A stretch of 64,000 bases of DNA, from positions 124,001 to 188,000 of the forward strand of contig NZ_JYLK01000011.1 of NCBI RefSeq assembly GCF_001439805.1. The letters run 5' to 3'. Below the pieces are notes generated by a model. That model was not told the origin of the DNA, did not search any database, and saw only the letters and a list, made by a program, of their open reading frames with translations. The DNA comes from Pseudomonas trivialis (GTDB taxonomy: Bacteria > Pseudomonadota > Gammaproteobacteria > Pseudomonadales > Pseudomonadaceae). Below, piece after piece: positions 51,735 to 60,911 of the stretch (position 1 is the stretch's first letter; every line of letters starts with the position of its first letter). Made by a program: the position numbers and the translations under genes.

Positions 51735-52829
51735 ATGAATGAATTGACTCATATCGCTCCAGCGCGCTTGCCACCGCAAGCAACCTTTGCGGTACGCACC
51801 TCGCGCTGGGTGCGCCAGTCGATGTTCCCGAGCGTTGGTCACTCGTTGCTGACTCTGGTGGTGCTTGCACTCCTGGCGTGGTGCATCCCCAAGGCACTCA
51901 ACTGGCTGGTACTGGACGCGACGTTCGTCGGCAGCACCCGCGACGCCTGCAACCCTCACGCCGCCTGCTGGTTGCCGGTCATCGAGCGCTGGAATCTCTT
52001 CGTCTACGGTTTCTATCCGGAAGCTCAGCGCTGGAGAGTCAACCTGGCATTCCTGCTGGCGGTCGGTGCGTTTGTTCTGTTGTTTTTCAAGCGTCTGGAC
52101 CGCCGTGCCTTGCTGGCGTACCTGGTGATGTTGCCGCTGCTGATGTGGTGGCTGCTCAAGGGCGGCGCAGGCCTGCCAGGCGTTTCGTCGACGCAGTTTG
52201 CCGGCATGACCGTGACCGTGATGCTGGGCACCATCGGCATGATTTTCGCGCTGCCGCTGGGCATTCTGTTGGCGCTGGGGCGGCGCTCGAAGAAGCCGGT
52301 CATCCGCCTTCTCTGCGTGCTGTACATCGAGCTGGTGCGCTCGGTACCGGTGATCAGCCTGTTGTTCATGGCATCGCTGATGATCCAGTTGTTCCTGCCG
52401 CCGGGCGTGGCGTTCGACATTCTGTTGCGGGTGCAGGTGGTGCTGATTCTGTTCACCGCGGCCTACATGGCCGAAACCGTGCGCGGCGGCTTGCAGAGTC
52501 TGCCCAAGGGGCAATACGAGGCGGCGCAGGCGCTGGGCTTCGGTTACTGGAAAACCATGGGGCACATCATCCTGCCGCAGGTACTCCGGCAGACCATTCC
52601 TCCACTGTTGACCCAGTTTATCGGCCTGTTCAAGGAAACCACGCTGGTGATGGTTGTCGGCGTGCTGGACATCGTCGGCATCGCCAGCAGCACGGCCGCG
52701 TCGGCTGAATGGGCGGGGCATGACCACGAGATCTACATCTTCCTTGCCCTGTACTTCTTCATTATTTGCTTCGCGTTGTCGCGCTATGCCCGGCATCTCG
52801 AAAATCACCTGGAGCATGACCGCTCATGA
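51735..52829 (+). CDS. aapM: Amino-acid ABC transporter permease (AapM-like)
   Basis: The second permease, 364 residues. It has the long N-terminal part with a small loop containing two cysteines (CNPHAACWLPV) found in AapM, and the EAA loop KGQYEAAQALGFGYWKTMGHI. The motif RSVPVISLLFMASLM marks the start of the permease core. Its stop overlaps the ATG of the ATPase gene by four bases (ATGA). Confidence 0.93.
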   Translation: MNELTHIAPARLPPQATFAVRTSRWVRQSMFPSVGHSLLTLVVLALLAWCIPKALNWLVLDATFVGSTRDACNPHAACWLPVIERWNLFVYGFYPEAQRWRVNLAFLLAVGAFVLLFFKRLDRRALLAYLVMLPLLMWWLLKGGAGLPGVSSTQFAGMTVTVMLGTIGMIFALPLGILLALGRRSKKPVIRLLCVLYIELVRSVPVISLLFMASLMIQLFLPPGVAFDILLRVQVVLILFTAAYMAETVRGGLQSLPKGQYEAAQALGFGYWKTMGHIILPQVLRQTIPPLLTQFIGLFKETTLVMVVGVLDIVGIASSTAASAEWAGHDHEIYIFLALYFFIICFALSRYARHLENHLEHDRS

Positions 52830-53596
52830 ACATTGCCAATCACACCGATGTCGGCCCTGTCGTGCGTATCGAAAACCTCAACAAGTGGTACGGACAGACC
52901 CATGTGCTGCGCGATATTTCACTGTCGGTGGCGCCGGGTGAAAAGCTGGTGATCTGCGGGCCTTCGGGCTCCGGCAAGTCGACACTCATTCGTTGCATCA
53001 ACCAGCTCGAGCAGCACCAGCAGGGCACGATCGAAGTGCTGGGCCAGGCACTTGACGGCAAGCGCCTGGAGCAGTTGCGTCGCCAGGTGGGGATGTGTTT
53101 CCAGAGCTTCAATCTGTTCCCGCACCTTACGGTGCTGAAGAACTGCACCCTTCCTCAAACCGCCAACCTGGGTGTGCCGGTGGCCGAAGCCATCGAGCGC
53201 GCCTTGCAGTTGCTGGACAAGGTGAAGATGCGTGATCACGCCAACAAGTATCCCTCGCAGCTGTCCGGCGGCCAGCAGCAACGCATCGCCATCGCGCGCG
53301 CACTGTGCATGCAGCCACGGATCATGCTGTTCGATGAGCCGACCTCCGCACTGGACCCGGAAATGATCGCCGAAGTGCTTGAGGTGATGACCGGCCTGGC
53401 CGAAGACGGCATGACCATGATCTGTGTGACCCACGAAATGGGTTTCGCTCGCAAGGTGGCCGACCGTGTGGTGTTCATGGATGGTGGAGAAATCATTGAG
53501 CAGGCGCCGCCTTCCGAGTTTTTCCATTCGCCGCAGTCGCCACGCACGCAGCGCTTCCTCAACCAGATCCTGAACCATGGGGCGCAGCCGGCATGA
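52826..53596 (+). CDS. aapP: Amino-acid ABC transporter ATP-binding protein (AapP-like)
   Basis: A 256-residue ATPase that powers the transporter. Walker A is CGPSGSGKSTLIRC, the Q-loop CFQSFNLFPHLTV, the signature LSGGQQQRIAIARAL, Walker B IMLFDEPTSALDPE and the switch His VTHEMGFA. All are intact. Both ends overlap their neighbours by four bases, so translation is coupled. It is typical of the polar amino-acid subfamily. Confidence 0.97.
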   Translation: MNIANHTDVGPVVRIENLNKWYGQTHVLRDISLSVAPGEKLVICGPSGSGKSTLIRCINQLEQHQQGTIEVLGQALDGKRLEQLRRQVGMCFQSFNLFPHLTVLKNCTLPQTANLGVPVAEAIERALQLLDKVKMRDHANKYPSQLSGGQQQRIAIARALCMQPRIMLFDEPTSALDPEMIAEVLEVMTGLAEDGMTMICVTHEMGFARKVADRVVFMDGGEIIEQAPPSEFFHSPQSPRTQRFLNQILNHGAQPA

Positions 53597-54549
53597 CATC
53601 TCCTATCGCAATCGCGTTGCACGGCGGGGCCGGCGTCCTGCAAGCGGGCGTTTTGAGCGCCGAAGACGAGAACGCTGTGCACGCCAGTCTGCTGAGCGCG
53701 CTCAAGGCCGGACTGAGCATCCTGGAGGAGGGCGGCAGCGCGCTCGACGCCGCCCAGGCCAGCGTGGTGGAACTTGAGGAGTGTCCCTGGTTCAACGCGG
53801 GCAGAGGCGCCGTATTCACGGACAAGGGCGATCATGAAATGGACGCCGCGATCATGAGCGGCGACCACCGTGAAGCGGGCGCCGTGGCCGGGATCCATTT
53901 TGCGCGCAACCCCATCAAGGCTGCGCGTGCGGTGCTCGAGCACAGCGACCACGTGCTGTTGTCCGGCGTCGGTGCCGACCAGTTCGTTGCCGCCCGGGCG
54001 CTGGAGCAGGTCGACAATGCATGGTTCGACACCGAACTGCGCCGCAGGCAATGGCAAGCCCAACGCATGAACCCGCAAACGCTCAGCCTGGAACCCGGCG
54101 GTATCGAGAAAAAGTTCGGCACGGTGGGGGCGGTGGCATTGGACCGCAGCGGCCAGGTGGCCGCGGCGACATCCACCGGCGGCATTACCAACAAGCGTTA
54201 CGGACGCATCGGTGATACGCCGCTGATTGGCGCCGGCACCTGGGCCGACAACCGCAGCGCGGCTATTTCCGCCACCGGGCATGGCGAATTTTTCATTCGA
54301 TGTGCCGTCGCCCACGACATCGCCGCACGCATGCGTTACGCCGGCGTCAGACTGCGCAAGGCGTGCGACCAGGTGGTGCTGGGTGAGCTGAAAGCGGTGG
54401 GCGGCAACGGCGGCGTGGTTGCCGTGGCCCCTAACGGCGATACCGCGCTGGTGTTCAATACACCTGGCATGTACCGCGCCTGGCGCGATGCCGAGGGCGG
54501 GCTGCATACGGCGATCTACGCCGCGGAGGATCGGTTGCACGCTCAATAA
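53593..54549 (+). CDS. iaaA: Isoaspartyl peptidase/L-asparaginase, Ntn-hydrolase type
   Basis: A 318-residue Ntn hydrolase that splits isoaspartyl dipeptides and asparagine. It cuts itself before the Thr in FGTVGAVALDRSG, which becomes the nucleophile. The following segments AAATSTGGITNKRYGRIG and GAGTWADN are the substrate and sodium-loop regions. The N-terminal segment IALHGGAGVL is typical. No signal peptide is present, so it works in the cytoplasm. It overlaps the transporter ATPase gene by four bases, which suggests that the transporter takes up isoaspartyl peptides, Asn or Asp for this enzyme. Confidence 0.95.
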   Translation: MTSPIAIALHGGAGVLQAGVLSAEDENAVHASLLSALKAGLSILEEGGSALDAAQASVVELEECPWFNAGRGAVFTDKGDHEMDAAIMSGDHREAGAVAGIHFARNPIKAARAVLEHSDHVLLSGVGADQFVAARALEQVDNAWFDTELRRRQWQAQRMNPQTLSLEPGGIEKKFGTVGAVALDRSGQVAAATSTGGITNKRYGRIGDTPLIGAGTWADNRSAAISATGHGEFFIRCAVAHDIAARMRYAGVRLRKACDQVVLGELKAVGGNGGVVAVAPNGDTALVFNTPGMYRAWRDAEGGLHTAIYAAEDRLHAQ

Positions 54550-54618
54550 ACAGCGACCTGAGCGTCTTGATGAATATTGATGTTGTGATGAAGACCCCCT
54601 TCAACCTGGAGCGCATTG

Positions 54619-55722
54619 ATGAAGATAATAAAAACGTTAAAGAACGCCAAAGGTGTTCTGCTGTGTGTCCCTTTGTCCATCGCACTGTACGGATGTCAGC
54701 AGTTACCGCCCAAAGCGGTGGTTGCCAACGCCGACGCCGAACTCGATGCACCGGTTAAAAAAGTGGGCAATCAGCAACTGCTGGTCCGTGGCCCGAGCGG
54801 CGAAGGCGTGATTCCGGTGTTTGCCAGTGGCGATATCAACGCGGTAGCGCCGGACGTCACGAAAGTGTTTATCGTCATACATGGCACGCTCAGAAACGCC
54901 GATACCTATTTCGCAACCGGTCAACAGATCCTCGCGGGCGCTGGATCGCTGGGCAAAGGGACAATGATGGTTGCCCCGCAATTTCTGACGGCTCCGGATG
55001 TGAACGCCTTCTCGCTGCCTGCCCGGAGTCTGGCGTGGACGCAGGAGGGCTGGAAAGGCGGAGAGGCGGCGGTCGGGCCTGTGCCCCTCAGTTCCTTTGC
55101 GGCGCTTGATGCGCTGCTCGAGCATTTTGCCGACAAACGTCGTTACCCGGCGCTGTCCAGCGTGGTGTTGATGGGGCACTCGGCCGGTGCGCAGATCCTG
55201 CAACGTTATGCCGTGGTGGGGCGAGCCGATCCGATATTGACGCGTGCCCATATCGATCTTCGCTACGTGGTCGCGAATCCATCCAGCTATTTGTACTTCA
55301 GTGACGAACGCCCCGACAGCCAGGCTCTGGCCGGCGGTGCGTGCCCGGAAGCGACGAAATGGAAATATCAACTCAAGGACGGCCCCGAATACGTGTCAGC
55401 GCAGAATGTGAAAACGCTGGAGTCCGACTATGCCGCGCGCAATGTCGTGTACCTGCTCGGTGAGGCAGACACAGACCCCTACAAACACTTCATCGATCGG
55501 TCATGCGCGGGTATGTCGCAAGGGCCTTATCGGCTCGCGCGAGGACGCGCTTATTTCGATTACATGAAAAAGCGGCATCCGGCACACTTGAAACAGAAGG
55601 TGGTCATGGTGCCAGGCGTCGGCCACGATAATTTGAAAATGTTTACCTCCAACTGCGGGATGGCTGTGCTGTTTGGCCAACCGACTCCCAAGACCTGTCC
55701 GGTCATAACGGGCGCTAAATAG
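54619..55722 (+). CDS. Alpha/beta-hydrolase lipoprotein
   Basis: A 367-residue protein. The N-terminal signal ends with the lipobox ALYGC, so it is probably a lipoprotein. The hydrolase core has IVIHGTLRNADTYF (oxyanion region) and the nucleophile elbow VLMGHSAGAQIL. The acid and His are likely in LLGEADTDPYKH and MVPGVGHDNLKMF. It looks like an esterase or peptidase of the periplasm or outer membrane. I do not know its substrate. The ATG at 54619 has GGAG upstream. It ends in a small hairpin with TTTT. Confidence 0.85.
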   Translation: MKIIKTLKNAKGVLLCVPLSIALYGCQQLPPKAVVANADAELDAPVKKVGNQQLLVRGPSGEGVIPVFASGDINAVAPDVTKVFIVIHGTLRNADTYFATGQQILAGAGSLGKGTMMVAPQFLTAPDVNAFSLPARSLAWTQEGWKGGEAAVGPVPLSSFAALDALLEHFADKRRYPALSSVVLMGHSAGAQILQRYAVVGRADPILTRAHIDLRYVVANPSSYLYFSDERPDSQALAGGACPEATKWKYQLKDGPEYVSAQNVKTLESDYAARNVVYLLGEADTDPYKHFIDRSCAGMSQGPYRLARGRAYFDYMKKRHPAHLKQKVVMVPGVGHDNLKMFTSNCGMAVLFGQPTPKTCPVITGAK

Positions 55723-55730
55723 CCGGAGTG

Positions 55731-55747
55731 GACGCGAAGCGTCTTTT
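55731..55747 (+). terminator. Short terminator after the hydrolase lipoprotein gene
   Basis: GACGC, GAA, GCGTC is followed by TTTT. The stem is only five bases. It begins 8 bases after the stop codon. Confidence 0.45.
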
Positions 55748-56131
55748 GATAGCGCTCCATGAGTGTGCGCGTCAATAAGGCGCTCCGCGTTTGGATACTG
55801 TGGTGTTAATAAGCCTCGTTCGTTAGCACGCTATTTGTGGGCAGTATAAATTCTCCCAGGGCATACAGCGGCTCACGACCCGTAGTCAGTGCTGCATATT
55901 GCACAGCGTTGTTTCTCTCGCTTTTGATGTTCATGCAACCAGCCCGCGCCATCGCATGGTTATTAAAATGCCTAACCTGATTTCTTCTCTTGGAAGACTA
56001 AGCACCCTGTTCGACCATCGCGCGCAGGCGATTCAGACAGTTCTTACTTAACAAACGGATATTTGCCGGATTCCGCGCTGTGGCGCAGGTGTAGCGTGCT
56101 GCGCACTTCAGACCTCACTCAGGAAATCAGC
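55748..56131. other. AT-rich intergenic region, with a possible 27-residue ORF
   Basis: About 380 bases of lower GC content without a sure gene. A short ORF at 55968-56051 on the plus strand reads MPNLISSLGRLSTLFDH and on to 27 residues. Its amphipathic look is like that of small proteins, but it has no ribosome-binding site. The promoter of the next gene should lie here. Confidence 0.3.
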
Positions 56132-56626
56132 ATGCTTACCCGTTACGCAAAAATGTCCATGGTCGCGATGTTGGCGGCCTTCGCTGCGCTGGCGGCGTTC
56201 AATAACCTCAGCGATTACACCTCCAATTTCAACTTCGTCCAGCACGTACTGAGCATGGACACCACCTTTGCCGGTAATAGCGCCATGTCGCGCGCGATCC
56301 ATGCCCCATGGCTGTGGCACGGCGCCTATTGGTTGATCATTGCCATGGAGGCGTTGACGGCCATATTGCTGAGCGTCGGTGTGCTGATGTTGTGGCGCGC
56401 CAGGCACCGCAGTGGTCAGCAGTTCAACCGCGCCAAGGCCTTCGCCGTTGCGGGCTTCACTGTAGGCCTGCTGGTCTGGTTTTTCGGCTTTATGGTGATC
56501 GGCGGCGAGTGGTTCTTGATGTGGCAATCCGAGGAATGGAACGGCCAGAACGCGGCATTCAAGTTCTATGCGGCGATTTTGGGCGTGCTGGTATTTCTCA
56601 ACCAGTCGGATGCGGATCGCAACTGA
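56132..56626 (+). CDS. DUF2165-family membrane protein
   Basis: A 164-residue inner-membrane protein with four helices. Recognisable DUF2165 features are the start RYAKMSMVAMLAAFAALAAF with NNLSDY, the VQHVLSMDT segment, and GGEWFLMWQSEEWNGQ between helices 3 and 4. Function is not known. I start at ATG 56132 because AGGA lies seven bases upstream and the first helix begins there. Earlier codons give no membrane or signal sequence. Confidence 0.88.
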   Translation: MLTRYAKMSMVAMLAAFAALAAFNNLSDYTSNFNFVQHVLSMDTTFAGNSAMSRAIHAPWLWHGAYWLIIAMEALTAILLSVGVLMLWRARHRSGQQFNRAKAFAVAGFTVGLLVWFFGFMVIGGEWFLMWQSEEWNGQNAAFKFYAAILGVLVFLNQSDADRN

Positions 56627-56680
56627 CGCGCTTGATGCCTTCACCTCTTGGTCTCCTGAAAATGATCGAGTCAGTGAATA

Positions 56681-56702
56681 TTCCGCCGCGTGTGCGGCGG
56701 AA
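56681..56702 (-). terminator. Perfect inverted repeat behind hcp
   Basis: TTCCGCCGC, GTGT, GCGGCGGAA form a perfect nine-base stem. It lies 16 bases after the hcp stop codon on the minus strand. There is no T-run on that strand, but it may stabilise the hcp mRNA. Confidence 0.6.
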
Positions 56703-56717
56703 CATCCAGGTTGGCGG

Positions 56718-57230
56718 TTAAGCCGGTTTGCGCCAGTCATCCGAGGCTTCGGTGCCAGCCACCACATGGGTCCAGCTGACCTTGCGATAGGCCAGGCTGG
56801 TCTTGATGAGCTGGGTGTAGTTTTCGTTGCTGCTGTTTTGCGCGTGGGGCAGCACAGTGTGAATATCCACGACGGTGGCGTCTTCCAGTTTGGTGGTGAA
56901 GAAGTGCTCTTGCTTGCCGTCCCCCGAGGTGCGGAACCACTTCACCTCAACGGTCGGCAGCATTTCGCCGGTGGCCAGCGCCTGGTAGAGCAGGGGCGAG
57001 GCCTTGCTCAGGGCACTGGTGAAGATCAGCGGTTTATGCACTCGCTGGCCCGCCGGTTGGCCGCTTTGCGGGTCGGTGGGTGCGGCAATCTGATGGTCGA
57101 TTTCCTGGGCGAGGATTTCGTCTTCGTGGCCTTCCACGTAAACGTTGCCCACCGAGTCGGCGGTGAACGCGCCCTTCGTGATGTGGCCCTGGTTTTTACC
57201 GTGGATGCTGATGTACGCAGGTGTTGGCAT
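56718..57230 (-). CDS. hcp: Type VI secretion tube protein Hcp
   Basis: A 170-residue protein that forms hexameric rings stacked into the inner tube and is also exported. The family start is MPTPAYISIHGKNQGHI, followed by ITKGAF and VYVEGHEDEILAQEIDHQI; RVHKPLIFTSALSKASPLLYQA and the end (NYTQLIKTSLAYRKVSWTHV) fit Hcp. No signal peptide is present, as expected. It is the last gene of the tss cluster on this strand and lies 106 bases behind tssL, so it may have its own promoter for high expression. Confidence 0.97.
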   Translation of the reverse strand: MPTPAYISIHGKNQGHITKGAFTADSVGNVYVEGHEDEILAQEIDHQIAAPTDPQSGQPAGQRVHKPLIFTSALSKASPLLYQALATGEMLPTVEVKWFRTSGDGKQEHFFTTKLEDATVVDIHTVLPHAQNSSNENYTQLIKTSLAYRKVSWTHVVAGTEASDDWRKPA

Positions 57231-57336
57231 GACAAGTTCCTTGTCGCGATCAAGTGAGCGGCCCCGTGGGGTCGCGGTTTATGGCCGAAACGGCCATGGC
57301 TTTGCAGGTGCTCGGCATGAGCACACTGAAAATCGA

Positions 57337-58185
57337 TTACAGCTGAAGCACTCGCTCCAGCGACACCAGCACCTGCTGGGTGATGGTGTTAAGGCGCATT
57401 GAATAGATTGTGCAGGCGACCGTCAGCACGGCGGCGGCCAGGGCCCACGGCGCCCACAACGGCCAGGCGCGTGTGATCCGGTAGTTGCGCGGCGCGACGT
57501 TTTTCAGTGGGTCGGTCAGGCGCTTTGAGGTCTCGCCGCGCAAGGGACGCAACAGGTCGTGCAGTTGGTGGATGATCTTCTGCAGTTCGTCATCGCCCTT
57601 GATGTGGGCACCGTATTTGCCCTTGAGGCCGGAGATCAGGCACTGGTACATGAACTCCAGCACATGCTGGTACCGGGCGGCTTCCGGGATCATGTTGTTC
57701 ATCACGGTGAAGAATTTTTCGCCCCCTTGAGTCTCCCCATGAAACTGGCTGAGCAACGAGCGTGCGCCCCAACTGGAGAGCCTGCCCCAGGCGGTGCGCA
57801 TGACCACCTCGTCCACCAGCAGGCACAAGCTGTAGGAGTAGGCCTTGAGCATGCCGGCGTCGTAGTCGAGCTGGCTGACTTCTTCCATGATGGTGATGAT
57901 CTGGTTGCTGACGCTCAGGCACAGCGCGGGCACGTCGTCGTGCTGGTCCAGGCGGCGCAGGCGGATGACCAGACCGATCAGCGGCGTGGCGGCATCGCAC
58001 AGCGGGTTCCAGGCCTGGCCGCGCATGTCGAATGCCGGATCTGCGAGCAAGGCAGGAGGCCTTGGTTTGGCCTGTTGCCCTGTGAAGTCCGGTTCCTTGC
58101 TGCTGGCGGCCTGTCGCAGATAGCTGAATGTCAGGCTGTTTTCATCTGTTTTGGGCGTGGTTTCGCTGGGTTTGATCTCACTCAT
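57337..58185 (-). CDS. tssL: Type VI secretion protein TssL (DotU/IcmH)
   Basis: A 282-residue inner-membrane protein of the T6SS membrane complex (TssJLM). The cytoplasmic DotU domain (about 50-235) has NPLCDAATPLIGLVIRLRRL, YSLCLLVDEVVM, LLSQFHGETQGGEKFF and HVLEFMYQCLISGLKGKYG. One membrane helix lies near 250-272 (PLWAPWALAAAVLTVACT). There is no OmpA/peptidoglycan domain after it, so a TssM partner or other protein must bind the wall. The ATG at 58185 overlaps the end of tssK (ATGAGTGA). Confidence 0.97.
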   Translation of the reverse strand: MSEIKPSETTPKTDENSLTFSYLRQAASSKEPDFTGQQAKPRPPALLADPAFDMRGQAWNPLCDAATPLIGLVIRLRRLDQHDDVPALCLSVSNQIITIMEEVSQLDYDAGMLKAYSYSLCLLVDEVVMRTAWGRLSSWGARSLLSQFHGETQGGEKFFTVMNNMIPEAARYQHVLEFMYQCLISGLKGKYGAHIKGDDELQKIIHQLHDLLRPLRGETSKRLTDPLKNVAPRNYRITRAWPLWAPWALAAAVLTVACTIYSMRLNTITQQVLVSLERVLQL

Positions 58186-59524
58186 CTTTCTCGTTCCTGA
58201 TTGCCCAGAACTGCAGCTCCAGCGCCGGGAATTCACCGGCAATGTGAAAACCGAACCCGCTGCCACTGCTCAGGCTCTGCCAGGTGGGATGGTGACGGTC
58301 GAGTTCGAAATAGCTGAAGCCGGCATGGAACGGCAGGTGCCGTGGCGCCACCGGCAGCGGCATCAGCGGGATACCCGGCAGTTGCAGGCTGACCAGTTGT
58401 TCCAGGCCTTCGGTTGAGCTGATCTTGATCTGTTTGGGCAGTTGCTGGCGCAGGGTTTGCGCTGGCAGTTCGGCGCGCACGGCGAGGATGAATTGGGCGT
58501 TGTCCAGCAGACGCTTGTCGTTCAACGCGGCAGTGCGAACGCCATACTGTTGAACGACGACAGGCAACGACACCGCACGCGGTTGCAGCACCGTGCCCAG
58601 AGCACGGCGCAGCGTGTGCTCCAGCATCTGGAACGACTCGTGCAGGTTGTCGTGCTGGTAGGCCGGGTATTCCTGGGGCAGGTGACCTTCGTCGGTAAAG
58701 GTCACCAGTTCACCGCAAGCCTGGGCCAGTGCGACATACAGACGCTCCGGGTGGACCTGACGTTGGCGCGCCAGGTGCTGGAACAGCGGGAACAAGCGGT
58801 TGAGGGTTTGCAGCAGGTTGAAGTCTGTGACGTCAGCCACCCCCGACTGCCCCGGTGAACCGATGCGCTGGGCCAGGTTTTTGGCGCGTTCGCGCATCAA
58901 CCCGGCCACTTCACCGAGGTAGCGATGCAGCGCTGGCACCGCTTGCAGGGACAGGCTGGTGGGGTAGAAGTGCTCATCCATCACCAGGCTGCCATCCGGG
59001 CGCTTGTCTTTTATCCTGCCCAGGGCGATGCCGGTGAAAGCACTGCGATCGCTGCTTTGGAGCATCAATTGCAGGTTGGGCACGGCCAGGTCCATGCCGA
59101 CCTGATCACCGTCATCGCTATGGGTATCGCGGATTTCCTCACGACAGGCGATGTAGCGGCTGTTGCCGTACTGGTCGGGCCAGCGCACTTCGAGGGCGCC
59201 GTTGGCGCGCAGCGGCAGCGCCAGGTAGACGATCTGGCCGACCGCGCTGCTGTCAGCGATCTCCAGTGGGGAGGGCGGGGCCAGGTCCCGTGGAATGTCG
59301 AAGACGCTGCCGTCGGGCATGATTCCACGTGCCTGGGTAATGGCAACCTTGCCAAAGCTCAGGTATTCGCTGTTCAGCGTCAGTTCGCTGAAGCCGTAAA
59401 GGGTGTCGTTGACGCTCTGCAGGCGCTGGTGCACGGCGGCTTCGGCGGCACGGGCCTGTTGCTGGAAGTGCTGGGGTTTGACGAACAAACCTTCATGCCA
59501 GATGACGGGGTTGCGTGAATTCAT
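58178..59524 (-). CDS. tssK: Type VI secretion baseplate protein TssK
   Basis: A 448-residue protein that links the baseplate to the membrane complex. The N-terminus VIWHEGLFVKPQHFQQQARA is the family hallmark. LPLRANGALEVRWPDQYG lies near 100, and the C-terminal LPGIPLMPLPVAPRHLPFHAG with YFELDR binds TssL/TssM. It is complete. It overlaps tssL by eight bases and lies 37 bases behind the FHA-TssJ gene. Confidence 0.97.
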   Translation of the reverse strand: MNSRNPVIWHEGLFVKPQHFQQQARAAEAAVHQRLQSVNDTLYGFSELTLNSEYLSFGKVAITQARGIMPDGSVFDIPRDLAPPSPLEIADSSAVGQIVYLALPLRANGALEVRWPDQYGNSRYIACREEIRDTHSDDGDQVGMDLAVPNLQLMLQSSDRSAFTGIALGRIKDKRPDGSLVMDEHFYPTSLSLQAVPALHRYLGEVAGLMRERAKNLAQRIGSPGQSGVADVTDFNLLQTLNRLFPLFQHLARQRQVHPERLYVALAQACGELVTFTDEGHLPQEYPAYQHDNLHESFQMLEHTLRRALGTVLQPRAVSLPVVVQQYGVRTAALNDKRLLDNAQFILAVRAELPAQTLRQQLPKQIKISSTEGLEQLVSLQLPGIPLMPLPVAPRHLPFHAGFSYFELDRHHPTWQSLSSGSGFGFHIAGEFPALELQFWAIRNEKDE

Positions 59525-59561
59525 CGGTAATTACTCTGGGCAAAAGCGGCTGAAAATAACG

Positions 59562-60911
59562 TCATCGGGTTTCTCCCTTGAGGCTGACCTGAACGGCATC
59601 CAGTTGCACCAGTACCGCGTACTGGCGGCCTTTGGGCTCGACGCGCAGGCGCTGTTTCCACTGGCCGACGTCAGTGCTGTGGTAGTTGGCAATCACCGCG
59701 ATAAACCGGGTGTCTTCATCCAGGGCGCGCAGGTCGATGAATTTGAATTGGCCGGGGTTGAGCAGGTAGTCGTCGGCGCGGATGCAGGTGCTGCCCAACG
59801 TCTTTTTCAGGTCTTCGGCCATGGCCTGAGGGCTGGCGTTGACCAGCAGCGAGTCATCGGTCAACTGCAAGACCTTGAAGGCGATGGGCGTGGCGACGTG
59901 CTCCAGCGCGGGGTTGCCCCTGGGCGTGGTCAGGCGCACGCCTTGGGCGTCGTAGTCGCCCAACAGCGCGTCTTCGATGGGCGACATCGGCACTGCCGGC
60001 GCTGGCTCAACGCTCAGTGGTGACTGGGCCGGCACGCTTTCGTAAAGGTGACTGAGCAGGGTTTGCACCTTGTCCGTCAGGGCTTGTGGGCTGGTTGCCT
60101 GCACGTTTAGTGTGTAGGGCGAACGGCTCGCGTCTTCATCCAGTGCCGTGCCGGTGCTGATCAGACGCGGGTTGACGTCGTCGCTGGCGTACAGGCTCAG
60201 GGAGTAGCGGCTGGGCTGATCGTCGGGGCCGCCGACCGGGATCGACGGCGTCCAGATCACTTGGCCGATTTTGCCGAGCAGGGTGCAGCCGCCGAGGGTG
60301 AGGCAGGCGAGCAATAAGGTGCCCAGGCGCAGGTTGCTGAATAGGCTAACGCTGCGCTTGTGTGCAGGCGCGCCAATATCAGCCCGCGCTTCGGGCGGCG
60401 GCGCCTTATGCATCGCTCGCAGCGGATCGCCTTGCTCCGCCAAATCCACCGGTAGGCAAAGGCGCTCGAATTCCGGGCAACTGGCAGGTCGCCTGTCCAC
60501 TGGTGGCCGACTCGGCAGGTCTTGCTGGTGCCACACGTGCATGCCCTCAGGATGATCGCCGAGCAGCTCATCGAGCGAACGCTGCCCCGAGGCGTGCTCA
60601 CCCAACTGCACCGCAACCTGATACGCACCAATCTGCAACCGATCACCGTCGTTGAGGCTTATCGCAACATGGCGCTCAAGTGGCAGGTCGTGGCCGTTGA
60701 CGTAGGTTCTACCGCTGCGGTCGATCACGCAGAACCGTCCTTCGATGACGCGAATGTCACAGTGGTTGGGCTGTACGCTGTTATGCCGATCTTCCAGACG
60801 CCAGTCCACCGCGGCACTGCCGATGCTGCCGCCCTGTGGGCCAAATTGATGACCGGGCAGATACCCGTGCAGCAACTGCGCAGGGTTGCTGATAACCAGG
60901 CTCAGCTTCAT
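59562..60911 (-). CDS. Fusion of an FHA domain and a TssJ-type lipoprotein domain
   Basis: A 449-residue protein. Residues 1-105 form an FHA domain of the TagH type (NSVQPNHCDIRVIEGRFCVI, DRSGRTYVNGHDLPLER, LNDGDRLQIGAYQV), which binds phosphothreonine in the cytoplasm. A flexible region follows. At about 195-209 RLGTLLLACLTLGGC forms a complete lipobox, and the rest (WTPSIPVGGPDDQPSRYSLS, GQFKFIDLRALDEDTRFIAV) is the TssJ/VasD fold, normally an outer-membrane lipoprotein. Such an arrangement puts a cytoplasmic sensor and a periplasmic part on one chain. An internal ATG at about codon 166 could make a separate TssJ. It overlaps tssG by four bases. Confidence 0.88.
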   Translation of the reverse strand: MKLSLVISNPAQLLHGYLPGHQFGPQGGSIGSAAVDWRLEDRHNSVQPNHCDIRVIEGRFCVIDRSGRTYVNGHDLPLERHVAISLNDGDRLQIGAYQVAVQLGEHASGQRSLDELLGDHPEGMHVWHQQDLPSRPPVDRRPASCPEFERLCLPVDLAEQGDPLRAMHKAPPPEARADIGAPAHKRSVSLFSNLRLGTLLLACLTLGGCTLLGKIGQVIWTPSIPVGGPDDQPSRYSLSLYASDDVNPRLISTGTALDEDASRSPYTLNVQATSPQALTDKVQTLLSHLYESVPAQSPLSVEPAPAVPMSPIEDALLGDYDAQGVRLTTPRGNPALEHVATPIAFKVLQLTDDSLLVNASPQAMAEDLKKTLGSTCIRADDYLLNPGQFKFIDLRALDEDTRFIAVIANYHSTDVGQWKQRLRVEPKGRQYAVLVQLDAVQVSLKGETR

